Notes: generated by a model from the letters alone, not told the origin. 64,000 nucleotides of DNA from Asaia sp037151935 (GCF_051628905.1 NZ_CP157575.1:496001-560000), one strand, 5' to 3'; shown: positions 19,168 through 27,782, counted from the stretch's first letter. Numbers and translations: made by a program.

Positions 19168-19744
19168 CGCTGGCCTGCCGAGGCTTTCTGGAAACAGTAT
19201 CTTCGGAATTGACCAACTGTGCGGTCATCGGCTCATAGAGATGAATATCCGTCGGCAGAGCCTCGAACGTCTGGGAGCGCTTCAACCTGGCGAGCCATCG
19301 ATATTCTGGGAATTTTTCCAACGCGACCGCGTGCAGTTCGTTGAAGGCTAAGCCCAAGCGGATCAAGGATTCCGGGCCTTTCTCGCTCATCGCCAGAACC
19401 TCGTCAGGCCCGACGGAGGAAGCGCGATCAAGACCAGCGTAAAGATTGCGATGCCAGTCGGTAATGTGGGGCTGCCACCGCGCGAAATTGCCACCGCCCT
19501 TCTGACGATACTCTTCACTTGTCAGGACATCGAGGCCGTCAACCGAGTGCATGGCAAGATAGACAGGGCAACCTTCGCGCAACGCCTTGAAACGCTGGGA
19601 CGTATGAAAGCCGCTGACCGAAACCAAAGCCGGCAACTTGTCCAAGCTGTAGAAGTCGTTCCATTCCGCTTCGCTGCGCGGATCGGCAAAACTGCATTCC
19701 ACCGTGTAGATCATCTGACGTCCCTTGACCGGAACCGTTAACAT
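19160..19744 (-). CDS. Uncharacterised protein, possibly a dimeric alpha/beta-barrel (EthD-like) fold
   Basis: This 194-residue protein is not one I recognise with certainty. From the alternative start at 19714 it reads MIYTVECSFADPRSEAEWNDFY, followed by LPALVSVSGFHTSQRFKAL. That pattern (beta strand, helix over WNxFY, then a P-x(n)-GFxxxxRF strand) resembles EthD/DUF4286-type ferredoxin-like folds. An AGGGAC site lies 7 nt before the internal ATG at 19714. It is the first gene of a minus-strand cluster (this gene, tautomerase, metallo-hydrolase, aldo/keto reductase) read away from the LysR gene at 19861. Confidence 0.6.
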   Translation of the reverse strand: MLTVPVKGRQMIYTVECSFADPRSEAEWNDFYSLDKLPALVSVSGFHTSQRFKALREGCPVYLAMHSVDGLDVLTSEEYRQKGGGNFARWQPHITDWHRNLYAGLDRASSVGPDEVLAMSEKGPESLIRLGLAFNELHAVALEKFPEYRWLARLKRSQTFEALPTDIHLYEPMTAQLVNSEDTVSRKPRQASDA

Positions 19745-19826
19745 GGCCTGACCACATCTCTGGTTGATTGTTTGTCATGGTAATCGGACAATCTCAGCAC
19801 ATATATCGATATTGGATCATCCTTCA

Positions 19827-19841
19827 GTGACCTAATGTCAC
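19827..19841. promoter_or_regulatory. LysR-type binding box (T-N11-A palindrome)
   Basis: GTGAC-N5-GTCAC is a perfect inverted repeat that also fits T-N11-A. It lies 20 bp before the LysR gene start and upstream of the divergent catabolic cluster, the usual place for a LysR autoregulatory and activator site. Confidence 0.65.
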
Positions 19842-19860
19842 GGCGGGATTGACCAAAGAA

Positions 19861-20787
19861 ATGAGTCGGGAACCGCTCATGCGCCGCAAGATACCAAGTA
19901 ACTCCGCGCTCATGGCCTTCGAATCTGCCGCTCGTCATGGCAGTTTTGCCCGTGCAGCGGATGAACTAGCCCTGACCGAAGGAGCGATCAGCCGTCAGAT
20001 CGCCCGGCTCGAGGCCTTCCTCGACGTCATACTATTCGAGCGCATCGGAAATCGTGTTCGGCTTTTACCGAACGGAGAGCGCTATGCCGCTCAAGTTCGC
20101 GAGACACTCGACCGCTTGGAACGAGACAGTCAGGTGCTGATGGGGCAACCCAGCGATGGCGCGAGCCTCGATATCGCCACCATCCCGACTTTCGCAACGC
20201 GGTGGCTCATTCCTCGATTGGGACGGTTTCAAGAACTACATCCAAACGTCACGGTACATCTCGCAGAGCGGATGGAACCCTTTGTCCTTGCCGGCAGCGG
20301 TTTCGACGCCGCGATCCATTTCGACCATCCGGCCTGGACGGGAATGCGGACACACCACCTGCTGAATGAAGTGCTGGTGCCCGTTTGCCATCCCACGCTT
20401 TTGGACAGGGATGGGGCGACGACACTGGATGATTTGCCGCGCCTGCATCGACGGCAAAACCCGGACGCCTGGCAACGATATGCACGGGAAACCGGGATCA
20501 CACTGACGAACCCCGCGATCGGTGCTCGTTACGATTTACATATAATGCTGATCGAGGCTGCATTGGCCGGCCTTGGCGTTGCACTCGTGCCGCGCCTCTA
20601 TGTCGAGAGAGAACTGACGGACGGTCGTCTGATCGCGCCTTGGCCTGAGGGAAATTTGGTTTCCAAGACATTCTGTCTCATCCTGCCAGAACCGATCAGA
20701 TTAAGTGGTGGTTCAACTCAGATTTTTGCGAATTGGCTTATTAAAGAGGCACAATCGTCAAATCCAAATTTAAATACCCCCGGCTGA
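19861..20787 (+). CDS. LysR-family regulator of the GcvA type
   Basis: The protein is about 308 residues from the ATG at 19861; an ATG at 19879 is also possible. The helix-turn-helix reads LMAFESAARHGSFARAADELALTEGAISRQIARLEAFLDVILFER, and the effector domain starts near LDIATIPTFATRWLIPRLGRF, which is characteristic of GcvA-like regulators. It diverges from the catabolic cluster at 16.9-19.7 kb and has a LysR box 20 bp upstream, so it probably controls that cluster. Confidence 0.88.
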   Translation: MSREPLMRRKIPSNSALMAFESAARHGSFARAADELALTEGAISRQIARLEAFLDVILFERIGNRVRLLPNGERYAAQVRETLDRLERDSQVLMGQPSDGASLDIATIPTFATRWLIPRLGRFQELHPNVTVHLAERMEPFVLAGSGFDAAIHFDHPAWTGMRTHHLLNEVLVPVCHPTLLDRDGATTLDDLPRLHRRQNPDAWQRYARETGITLTNPAIGARYDLHIMLIEAALAGLGVALVPRLYVERELTDGRLIAPWPEGNLVSKTFCLILPEPIRLSGGSTQIFANWLIKEAQSSNPNLNTPG

Positions 20788-20792
20788 ATCCG

Positions 20793-22844
20793 TTACAATT
20801 CAAGCCCTTTAGTTCGCCCCAACTGCCACGATACCGATCCGCCCTGCACTACGCCCATCACTTCCTGCCCAAGTCGACGCTCGATCACAGGCCGCCACGG
20901 GACCAGCGTGAACTCATGGGACTTCTCGACGATGGCGAATTTCCCGCTCGATAGCTGAGCGGTGCCGGTGAACATCCCACTAACCGTCTCGCCGTCAGCG
21001 ACCGCCCGAAACGGCACGGATTTCGCAGCCGCCAGTTCCTCCCCCACACGGGCGACCTCCCGCTCCTGAAGCGTGGCGATCAGGTTACGCCGATAGCTGA
21101 CACGTCCATCCGGTCGCTGGGTCGCGTCCCCCTGCCCGATCAACCTCTCCCGCCGCTGTTCCATCGCCTTGCGCACCTGTTCCCCGAAACCGGCGGGCAC
21201 CAGATCGGACACCGCACCTCCGACCAGCCGCCGGTCGAGCCAGGTCGCGCCATCCGCGCCGATCTGCCTGTCGAGGTCGAACGACGACAGGACACGAATA
21301 TTGGCCCTGCCGCCCCTCCCCGCATCGTGGGCAGCAGCACGGGTGGCGAAATCCTCGGGAATACGCCACTGGTCGGCGTCGATCCGCTCGACGATACCGG
21401 CCCGGCGCAGGGCCTCCAGCCGCCGGACATGGGAGGCGACAAAACCATCATAATCGCCGCCCGGCACGCGCCCCTCGAACCGGGCCTGTTCCAGATGATG
21501 GCTCGGCCGATAAATACCTCCCTCGGCCATGCCGGCAATCGCGCGATCGGAGGGACGCCCGACGCTATCAGGCGGGCCAATCTCGACGATGCTACCCATC
21601 CGTGCCTCCGCGACGCGGACCGGGTCGATGCCGGCGACATGATGCGTGCGGCCATCAATCCCATCGACCACCAGCGTCAGTTCCTCGCCCAGTTCGTCGG
21701 ACAGATGCTTGTCGATGACGCGACCGACGATCGGCGTCGCAGGTGCCGCATCATGGATCGTAAAGCTCATCGGGTCGCGCTCGGCACCCCCCGCCAGGAG
21801 TGCCTTCTGCATCGTGCGGATGATGTCGCCGCGCTCACCCATCTCCCGCAGCGTCGGCTCCAGCCGCTCGCTCAGTTCCCACACGCCCGGCGCATGTTCC
21901 ATGGCAAGGCCCATATCGCCTAGCTTGCCAAGACGGCGCAGGCGGAGCGTCCGGTCCGCCTGGCCGCGCGGATCATCAGGCTCGTGGCGCAAATCGAGAG
22001 ACCGGTCCTCGGCCTCCGCGAGCATCGCCCGGTCGAGGCGGGTAAAACGATCCTGGTCGATTTCGGCGACCAGCTTGCGGCGCTGCTCGATCTCGGTGAC
22101 AGGACCGAGTTCCAAGGTCACCAGTTCGCTTGCCCGTTCGCGGATGCCGTTGGCGAGATAGTCGCCGTTGATGACCAGATCCTCGCCCAACTCGGCACGT
22201 CCGTTGACGACGACATGCACATGCGGGTGGCCGGTATTGTGATGGTTGACGGCAACCCAATCGAGCTTCGTGCCGAGATCGGCTTCAACCTGCGCCATCA
22301 AGTCGCGGGTGTAGCCCGTCAGGTCGGCGAGATTCCCGGCATCCTCGGGCGAAACGATGAAGCGGAACTGATGGCGGTCGTCACGGCCACGATCAAGAAA
22401 GGCGTCACCATCGGCGCGGTCTTCCGTCCCCGAATAGAGCCGTCCCCGCTCGCCATCGCGGGCAGTGCCGTCGCGCTGGATGTAGCGGAGATGGGCAGCG
22501 GCCTTGCCATTCCGCCCGGCGGCACGGACGGAGCGGGATTTGACGATGACACGACGGCTCCCCGGCCGACGATGGCTCCAGCCATTCGAGAGGTTCCGGG
22601 CGCGCACGAACGTCGCCCCGCGTCCACGCCGCACACCACGCCCGGACGCGATGCTTCCCTCCCCTTTCGGTGCATGTCCGGGACCACCGCGTCGGAGACG
22701 TCCGCTCCCACCGCTCGCCGCCTGCTGCTGGCGCGTAACCGTCCGCACCTTGGTCAGGAAACTCCTGGCACGACCGACCTTCGGCGTGTCGGCGCGGATA
22801 CGGCCCAGCCTCGGGCGGAAGCGGTTGTCGTCGCCCGCGCTCAT
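20793..22844 (-). CDS. DUF3363-type relaxase/mobilisation nuclease (RlxS/VirD2-like)
   Basis: The 683-residue protein starts at the ATG at 22844 (MSAGDDNRFRPRLGRIRA). A basic N-terminal tail leads into the relaxase core, with the three-His metal motif in WVAVNHHNTGHPHVHVVVNG at about residue 200. The C-terminal half is the DUF3363 domain. Enzymes of this kind nick the transfer origin, stay bound to the 5' end and lead the strand through TraG. It resembles the relaxase of symbiosis-island ICEs. The 238 bp upstream holds hairpins and may be the transfer origin. Confidence 0.88.
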   Translation of the reverse strand: MSAGDDNRFRPRLGRIRADTPKVGRARSFLTKVRTVTRQQQAASGGSGRLRRGGPGHAPKGEGSIASGRGVRRGRGATFVRARNLSNGWSHRRPGSRRVIVKSRSVRAAGRNGKAAAHLRYIQRDGTARDGERGRLYSGTEDRADGDAFLDRGRDDRHQFRFIVSPEDAGNLADLTGYTRDLMAQVEADLGTKLDWVAVNHHNTGHPHVHVVVNGRAELGEDLVINGDYLANGIRERASELVTLELGPVTEIEQRRKLVAEIDQDRFTRLDRAMLAEAEDRSLDLRHEPDDPRGQADRTLRLRRLGKLGDMGLAMEHAPGVWELSERLEPTLREMGERGDIIRTMQKALLAGGAERDPMSFTIHDAAPATPIVGRVIDKHLSDELGEELTLVVDGIDGRTHHVAGIDPVRVAEARMGSIVEIGPPDSVGRPSDRAIAGMAEGGIYRPSHHLEQARFEGRVPGGDYDGFVASHVRRLEALRRAGIVERIDADQWRIPEDFATRAAAHDAGRGGRANIRVLSSFDLDRQIGADGATWLDRRLVGGAVSDLVPAGFGEQVRKAMEQRRERLIGQGDATQRPDGRVSYRRNLIATLQEREVARVGEELAAAKSVPFRAVADGETVSGMFTGTAQLSSGKFAIVEKSHEFTLVPWRPVIERRLGQEVMGVVQGGSVSWQLGRTKGLEL

Positions 22845-23082
22845 GGCCGCCGATCCATCCGAAACTGCCACAAACAGACGGGAGTGCCGCGAAAAACAGG
22901 GCGGAAACTGACTTCGCCGCCTGTCGCGGCACCATACCCCCTCAAAGGGGGTGCCACCCAAAACAATGTGCAGACAAGGGCTTGCCCTGCGGATCGGACC
23001 CATGGGGTGCCGTCCGCTTTAATCTTGCGCTCCCTCTTCTGCCCGTTTTTTGCCTCCCTGCCCCCTGCCCTGCACACTGCAA
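22845..23082. other. Candidate transfer origin (oriT) region upstream of the relaxase
   Basis: This gap has no gene. It holds two small perfect hairpins, ACCCCCT-CAA-AGGGGGT (22936-22952) and AGGGC-TT-GCCCT (22977-22988), 24 bp apart. In related ICEs the nick site lies just upstream of the relaxase gene. No nick sequence could be fixed by eye. Confidence 0.35.
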
Positions 23083-23736
23083 TCATGGCTGCGCTCCCAT
23101 GCTGCCACCCACTACGAACAGCCCATCCGATCGCGGCATGATCCCCGACATATCGTGCGCCGATGCCGCCTCACCACTTCGATCCGACGGCACGATGAAG
23201 AGCGGCGCGCGGGGCCAGACAAACCGATTGACCGCCGCGATCACGACGGGAGCATCGCCGCCATCTCCGATGAACGGCGCAACGGCAGCGACATAAGCGC
23301 GCGTTTCCAATGGCAATGGACGCCCTGCCAGAGACGCCTCATAGCGATCGGGACCGGCGTTATAGGCGGCGAGAAAACCCGGCGAACCGTAACGGTCATG
23401 CAGTTCGCGGAGATAGGCCGCGCCCGCCAGAATGTTGTCGCGCGGATCGTAGGGATCACGGCCGAGATGATAGCGGACGCGCAGATCGGCCCATGTGCCG
23501 GGCATGATCTGCATTAGTCCCATCGCGCCCGCTGATGAAACGGCCCTCGGATCGCCTGCACTCTCGGCCCCCATGACGGCCCTGATCCACGTCGCCGGAA
23601 TGTCGAAACGCCGCGCAGCCTCAGCGATCTCGGCGGCATACGGGACGTCGAATGTCTGCGCCGATACAGCAACTGGCGACATGGACACAAGACATCCCGC
23701 TGCCAGCAGACACACGATCCGGGCTTGCTTCCACAT
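23083..23736 (-). CDS. Lytic transglycosylase (VirB1/TraN-like)
   Basis: The 217-residue protein starts at the ATG at 23736 and has a signal peptide (ARIVCLLAAGCLVSMSPVAVSAQ). The SLT domain shows the catalytic Glu in RAVMGAESAGDPRAVSSAGAMGLMQIMPGTW and the AYNAGP motif. It would cut peptidoglycan so that the conjugation apparatus can pass the cell wall. It lies 4 bp downstream of the DUF736 gene in the relaxase-side operon, separate from the trb locus. Confidence 0.92.
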   Translation of the reverse strand: MWKQARIVCLLAAGCLVSMSPVAVSAQTFDVPYAAEIAEAARRFDIPATWIRAVMGAESAGDPRAVSSAGAMGLMQIMPGTWADLRVRYHLGRDPYDPRDNILAGAAYLRELHDRYGSPGFLAAYNAGPDRYEASLAGRPLPLETRAYVAAVAPFIGDGGDAPVVIAAVNRFVWPRAPLFIVPSDRSGEAASAHDMSGIMPRSDGLFVVGGSMGAQP

Positions 23737-23740
23737 GACG

Positions 23741-24076
23741 TCAGTCCCGCACATCGCGCCTTTGGGGACGGCTCCAGTGCAGCGACCAGACAGCGCCGCT
23801 GTTGCCGTCACGGAACAGATTGGCGCGCAACGGCTGCGGCAGGAGCGGATCGTCGATCAGCAGGGCAACGTAATCGCCGGCACGCTCGCCCGTGCGTTTC
23901 CAGCCTGCCCCGATCTCCGGACCATCCTCGTCATCACGATGGATGCGATAATCCGGGGCGCTGTCGGAGTCCGATTTCTCGGCCTGCACGATGACGATCT
24001 CATGGGAACCGAGGAAGGTCTGGATGCGCCCGGCAAAGCCGGTCTTCTCGCGCGTGAAGCTACCGATCTGCGGCAT
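23741..24076 (-). CDS. DUF736 family protein
   Basis: The 111-residue protein begins MPQIGSFTREKTGFAGRIQTFLG and contains PDYRIHRDDEDGPEIGAGWKRTGERAGDYVALLIDDP, the diagnostic DUF736 pattern. Members are small basic-to-neutral proteins widely encoded in alpha-proteobacterial ICEs and plasmids; the function is unknown, though single-stranded DNA or relaxosome roles have been suggested. It overlaps the peptidase gene by 17 bp. Confidence 0.88.
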   Translation of the reverse strand: MPQIGSFTREKTGFAGRIQTFLGSHEIVIVQAEKSDSDSAPDYRIHRDDEDGPEIGAGWKRTGERAGDYVALLIDDPLLPQPLRANLFRDGNSGAVWSLHWSRPQRRDVRD

Positions 24077-24665
24077 GGGAAGTCTCCATAGCGATGTTGC
24101 GAAGGCGCGGCATCGGCCTGTCAGCGAACAGGCCGTGCCAGACGAAATGGCGGTCGCCGCGCGCGTCGGTGTAGAGCGGTGTCGCCCGGCCGATCACGGC
24201 CGTGCGCGGGAGTAGGCCGAAATAGCGGCCGTCCAGACTGTCGCGAACGGACGGGTTCATGAGGAAAATCTGATCCGGTGCGATGCGGCGGCAGCCCTGC
24301 CAGACCGGCAACACGCGCCCGCGCCGATCGCGGTCCTGCGCCTCGCCGAGCTTTACACCATCAACCGTGACGGTGCGCCCGACGCGGCAAACCTGTTGCC
24401 CCGGCTGCGCTGCCACGGGCTTCAGCAGCGGCACACCACGCCCGATATAGCCGCGCCGAACCATGAAATCGGCCAGCGGCTTCGGTGGCCTGACGGCAAC
24501 CAGATCACCGACCTTTAGCCCGTTGGGCGCTGCAAGGTCGTAGAGGCCGAGCGGCGTACTGGCGGAGGCGTTCCAGAGCAGCTTCACCGGCACGGGGACG
24601 ATGGCAGCGACGGCCACGCCCATCGCGGCAAAATACGTCGCCATGACATAGCCGAAGCGGGTCAT
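24060..24665 (-). CDS. traF: TraF-type S26 signal peptidase
   Basis: The 201-residue protein has an N-terminal membrane segment and the S26 catalytic Ser in LLWNASASTPLGLYDL, with the general-base Lys in VPLLKPVAAQPGQQVC. DGRYFGLLPRTAVIGRATPL is the last conserved block. TraF of RP4 is the peptidase that matures and cyclises the TrbC pilin, and that role fits here given the trbC gene at 10.2 kb. It overlaps genes on both sides. Confidence 0.92.
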   Translation of the reverse strand: MTRFGYVMATYFAAMGVAVAAIVPVPVKLLWNASASTPLGLYDLAAPNGLKVGDLVAVRPPKPLADFMVRRGYIGRGVPLLKPVAAQPGQQVCRVGRTVTVDGVKLGEAQDRDRRGRVLPVWQGCRRIAPDQIFLMNPSVRDSLDGRYFGLLPRTAVIGRATPLYTDARGDRHFVWHGLFADRPMPRLRNIAMETSHAADR

Positions 24666-25177
24666 GGCACGATCTCCTGCCGTCTGAGCCAGGCCCGATG
24701 ACGCGCCATGGTGTAGGGGCGTGGCTGCTCATTAGCGTTCAGCCGGTTGCCAACATGCCGCCAGTGATCAGGCGAAACCGCGCAGGCATCGATGCCGGCC
24801 TCTTCCACCGCGTCGATATGGCGGAGCACCTGTTCGACCTTCGGCCAGCCCGCGACCCTCAGCAGGATTTCACCGCCGGGCCGGATAAAGGGCACGGTCT
24901 GGCAGGGTTCGCCCGGTGCCACGGCGCGCGGGATGTCGATGCGCGATGCGATCGTGCCGAAATCATTGGCCGCCCATCGGACGAAAGCGAAAACGCTGCC
25001 AGGCCGGAAGGAGAAGACACGGCGGCGTCGGTCGAGGATCTGTTCCTGAGCCTCATGGCCGAACCTGATCCAGTTCTCGACACGCTTTTCGATGTGGGTC
25101 AGTTCGACATGGGTCAAGGCGTCGTGTGCGAACGGCAGGGCGTGGCCCCGCGCACGGGACGTTGTGGCACTCGTCAT
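24662..25177 (-). CDS. DUF2840 domain protein
   Basis: The 171-residue protein starts at the ATG at 25177, overlapping the repA stop (ATGA). It contains LTHVELTHIEKRVENWIRFG and FSFRPGSVFAFVRWAANDFGTIASRIDI, typical of DUF2840. The family is found almost only between repA and traF in this class of element, and its function is unknown. The 4-bp overlaps on both sides indicate a single operon from the excisionase-like gene through to the transglycosylase. Confidence 0.87.
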   Translation of the reverse strand: MTSATTSRARGHALPFAHDALTHVELTHIEKRVENWIRFGHEAQEQILDRRRRVFSFRPGSVFAFVRWAANDFGTIASRIDIPRAVAPGEPCQTVPFIRPGGEILLRVAGWPKVEQVLRHIDAVEEAGIDACAVSPDHWRHVGNRLNANEQPRPYTMARHRAWLRRQEIVP

Positions 25178-26292
25178 GGCCCGTCTCCAGGCATGGGAGA
25201 AAGACCACACGCGTGCGGATCGCCCGGCCTGTCGGCGGCACCGGCACCACGGCCGGCAACCGACCGCCCCAACATCAAAAAGTTAGAGTCTAAGTTAGAC
25301 TCTAAGTTAAGAGCGCGATTCAGCGTTTCAGGCCAAAGACTTAACTGGGGTTCGTGCGCCTGAAATCCCGATAGTGATGCGCCCGAAGTCCCGATAGTCC
25401 CTGCGCCCGAAATCCCGTGTCCGTCCACACCGTCATCCACAGGCACTGTGGATAAGTTGATGGGACGAATATGTAGCAGTTTCCTCCGACCTTCGCGCCG
25501 GATTGTGAGGCGATAACCGGGAAGCGACTGGCGGCCAACAATGCGCCGCAGGTCGAGTGCGAAATCTGAGACACGCGCCAGGCTGCCAGATTTCTCGTGA
25601 AGATGCGGTATCTCGAACAGCCAGCCCTGCGGCTGATGCCCGGCATGTTTGCGGGCGACGCGGTAGAGCCAGCGTTCGATACCCCCGGTCAGACGAAAAT
25701 AGGCCGGGTCGATGGTCAGAACCAATGAACGGTCGATGACACCGCGATAGAACCAGTCCGGCAGAACGCACTCCATGCCCTCGACACGACCGTCGCGGGT
25801 GGTCCGTTCCTCCCATTCATTGATCCAGGAGAACTGGTGCCGGCGCCAGTGCTCACCATTACGGATGGTGGTACGGATCACGGTCGATTGCAGCCGGGCG
25901 AACGCGGCCTTGAGCAGCCGATAGTCCCGTGCGCCCGTGGCACGGCCAACAGCCCTCAAAAGCTGATACGGAGTGAAGCGCAGAAAGCGGGAGGTTCTGA
26001 GACCACCATTCTCGGCCTCGACGATCTGTGAAGCAGCCCAGATCAGCACGTCGGCATCCCAGATGGTTGCCATGCCGTGCTCGGCCAGGCCATGAATCTC
26101 GACCCGCTGGCCACCGGCCTCGTAGAGGATCGGGGCAACGCGCTTTGCCTTGGAAAGCGAGAAGAACGGGCGCTCCATCAGATCGCACTGGTCGCGGGGG
26201 CTGGCATCGCCTCCCGCGATCACGAAGGGAGCAAGGCGCAGCCGCTCGCTCTCCCGCCCGTGCTGGCCGCGCTGCGGCATGACGCCGGCCAT
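25174..26292 (-). CDS. repA: RepA-type replication initiator
   Basis: The 372-residue protein has the plasmid initiator RepA core: MERPFFSLSKAKRVAPILYE, WDADVLIWAASQIVEA, RFTPYQLLRAVGRATGARDYRLLKAAFARLQSTVI, and SLVLTIDPAYFRLTGGIERWLYRVARKHAG. It would start theta-type or ICE-maintenance replication of the excised circle. The last 100 or so codons are low in conservation and overlap a block of direct repeats, DnaA boxes and an inverted repeat, so this part of the gene may double as the origin. It lies 1 bp after the excisionase-like gene. Confidence 0.88.
   Translation of the reverse strand: MAGVMPQRGQHGRESERLRLAPFVIAGGDASPRDQCDLMERPFFSLSKAKRVAPILYEAGGQRVEIHGLAEHGMATIWDADVLIWAASQIVEAENGGLRTSRFLRFTPYQLLRAVGRATGARDYRLLKAAFARLQSTVIRTTIRNGEHWRRHQFSWINEWEERTTRDGRVEGMECVLPDWFYRGVIDRSLVLTIDPAYFRLTGGIERWLYRVARKHAGHQPQGWLFEIPHLHEKSGSLARVSDFALDLRRIVGRQSLPGYRLTIRREGRRKLLHIRPINLSTVPVDDGVDGHGISGAGTIGTSGASLSGFQAHEPQLSLWPETLNRALNLESNLDSNFLMLGRSVAGRGAGAADRPGDPHACGLSPMPGDGP
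25283..25305. repeat. AT-rich inverted repeat in the repA 3' end
   Basis: TTAGAGTCTAA-G-TTAGACTCTAA is a perfect 11-bp inverted repeat around one base. It is far more AT-rich than its surroundings and lies 50 bp from the iteron-like repeats. Confidence 0.75.
25355..25424 (+). repeat. Three iteron-like direct repeats
   Basis: Three copies of the unit TGCGCCYGAARTCCCGATAGT begin at 25355, 25378 and 25402, the third diverging after CCCG. The spacings are 23 and 24 bp. Because 23 is not a multiple of three, the copies are read in different frames of repA, so they are conserved as DNA rather than as protein. Confidence 0.75.
25433..25455. promoter_or_regulatory. Two facing DnaA boxes
   Basis: TCATCCACA (25433-25441, one mismatch from the TTATCCACA consensus) faces TGTGGATAA (25447-25455, a perfect box on the minus strand). 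They are 5 bp apart and directly beside the iteron-like repeats. Confidence 0.7.
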
Positions 26293-26562
26293 TCAGAGGG
26301 TCGCCTTTTCGGCCGGGGTCAGCGGACGTGCCGGGAAGACACGGCAGGGTGTCTCATCGGTCGTGGATCGGCGGACACCGTTCTCCGTCCATCCCTGGAG
26401 GTCGTCGAGGGTATAAACGATGCGGCCGCCAATCTTGCGATAGGTCGGGCCGGTGCCGTAGGTGCGATGCTTTTCCAGTGTACGGATGGAAATGCCAAGG
26501 AAGCGCGCCGCATCGGGCGTGCGCAGGAAACGGGGCGGCAACCCCGTCTTGGGATCGAGCAT
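26293..26562 (-). CDS. Excisionase-like winged-helix protein (RdfS/AlpA type)
   Basis: The 89-residue protein starts at the ATG at 26562 (MLDPKTGLPPRFLRTPDAARFLGI). It has the MerR/AlpA-type helix-turn-helix RTPDAARFLGISIRTLEKHRTYGTGPTYRKIGGRIVYTLDDLQGW. In ICEMlSym(R7A) a protein of this kind, RdfS, is the recombination directionality factor and heads the operon that includes traF and, from memory, other transfer genes. The gene heads the same operon here, one base before repA, which supports the same role. Confidence 0.78.
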   Translation of the reverse strand: MLDPKTGLPPRFLRTPDAARFLGISIRTLEKHRTYGTGPTYRKIGGRIVYTLDDLQGWTENGVRRSTTDETPCRVFPARPLTPAEKATL

Positions 26563-26757
26563 GATCGGGCCTCCGGTTGGGTTCGGCGGCTGTCGGTGAC
26601 AACAGCGGGCCATGGCGAACCGTGGCGGAGGATCGGCGGTCTGGAGAGTGCCGGAATCAGGTGGGATTGATTCCGGTCCCCCAATAGGGGACTATATATC
26701 GAAAGGGCATACTGAGATTAAAAACAGTCGGAAACTAAAATTATTCGGATAAATGCA

Positions 26758-27782
26758 ATGACTTTCACTATTTATTCATGGCCAGATATCTCCTCCAAAT
26801 ACTATGGAGGCACAATTATTCTTGGAAACGGGTCTAGCGTTGCCGTGTCACCATGCTTTGGTTATAGCTCGTTATTAGAAAATGCTCAGGAAAAATACTT
26901 ACTTACAGAAGATGTATATCGTCTATTCAATTTTTTTCTACCTCCGACTTCGAACTGATTTTGCGACTAGTATGGCAAGCATCGAACATTAACAATGCGC
27001 TCTCCATACCAGATAACCGCACACACAACGCCTATTTGAATGTTCGAGAATCTCTGATTAAAGCAGTTCGTGATGTACACCCCGAATACATAACGATAAT
27101 AAACCAACTGCCATCGATGTATAAATTTCTTAAAAGTTTCAATACTGTATTTTCTCTTAATTACGATCTTTTAGTTTATTGGACAATTACTTATGGTTTC
27201 AACATTGATGATGGACACAGATTTAAAGACTGTTTTTTAAATGGTGGATTATTTCATGATGATTGGAAAAAATTTTATGAACCATATAATTACCACGAGA
27301 GAAGCAACACCTTAGTATTTTACCCTCATGGCAACTTGGCCTTATGTCGAAATTTGATCGAACAGGAAATAAAAATACACGCCAGTGACAGATCTCTACT
27401 TGAGTCAATACTAAATAAGTGGAGGACTGAGCAGTATGTGCCTTTATTTGTTAGTGAGGGCACCATGGAACAGAAAATAACTTCTATTCAAAGCAGCTAT
27501 TATCTTTCCACGGTGTATCGAGAAATACTAACGTCGCCTCGTTCTACACTGACAATTTACGGCTGGGGGATAGGAAATCACGATAGGCATTTGCTTAAGC
27601 GTATGCAAGGATGCGGAATTCAACGAGTAGCTGTATCAGTATTCAATAAAGATCAATCCTATTGCAACTATGCTTATCATGTAATACAAGAAGAAATAGG
27701 CCCTGTTGGTGTGGATTTTTTTGATAGCAATAGCCCAGAGTGTTGGATAAATTCCTCCCCAGAATCAGGACAACACTGGTAA
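26758..27782 (+). pseudogene. SIR2-like DUF4917 protein, frameshifted at a T7 run
   Basis: The first frame (26758-26958) reads GGTIILGNGSSVAVSPCFGYSSLL, the Rossmann-type LGNGxS opening of DUF4917 SIR2-like proteins, and ends early at LPPTSN. The second frame (to 27782) continues with SLNYDLLVYW and FYPHGNLAL, matching the family's NYD and HG motifs. At 26931-26937 there is a run of seven T. One extra T would restore one 341-residue frame reading NFFSTSDFELILRLVW. The gene is AT-rich compared with the ICE backbone, so it is a recent arrival. Loss by frameshift, phase variation or a homopolymer base-call error are all possible. SIR2-like proteins often act as NAD-degrading effectors, but this is not shown here. 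Confidence 0.75.

Noticed and set aside
21984..23141. 385-codon open frame on the plus strand
   Set aside because: It is antisense to the relaxase; the protein has no family features, while the minus strand encodes a clear HxHxH relaxase. High GC content gives long shadow frames.
25283..25424. CRISPR-like array
   Set aside because: Only three degenerate copies, 23-24 bp apart with no unique spacers and no cas genes; they fit iterons better. No CRISPR array was seen anywhere in the window.
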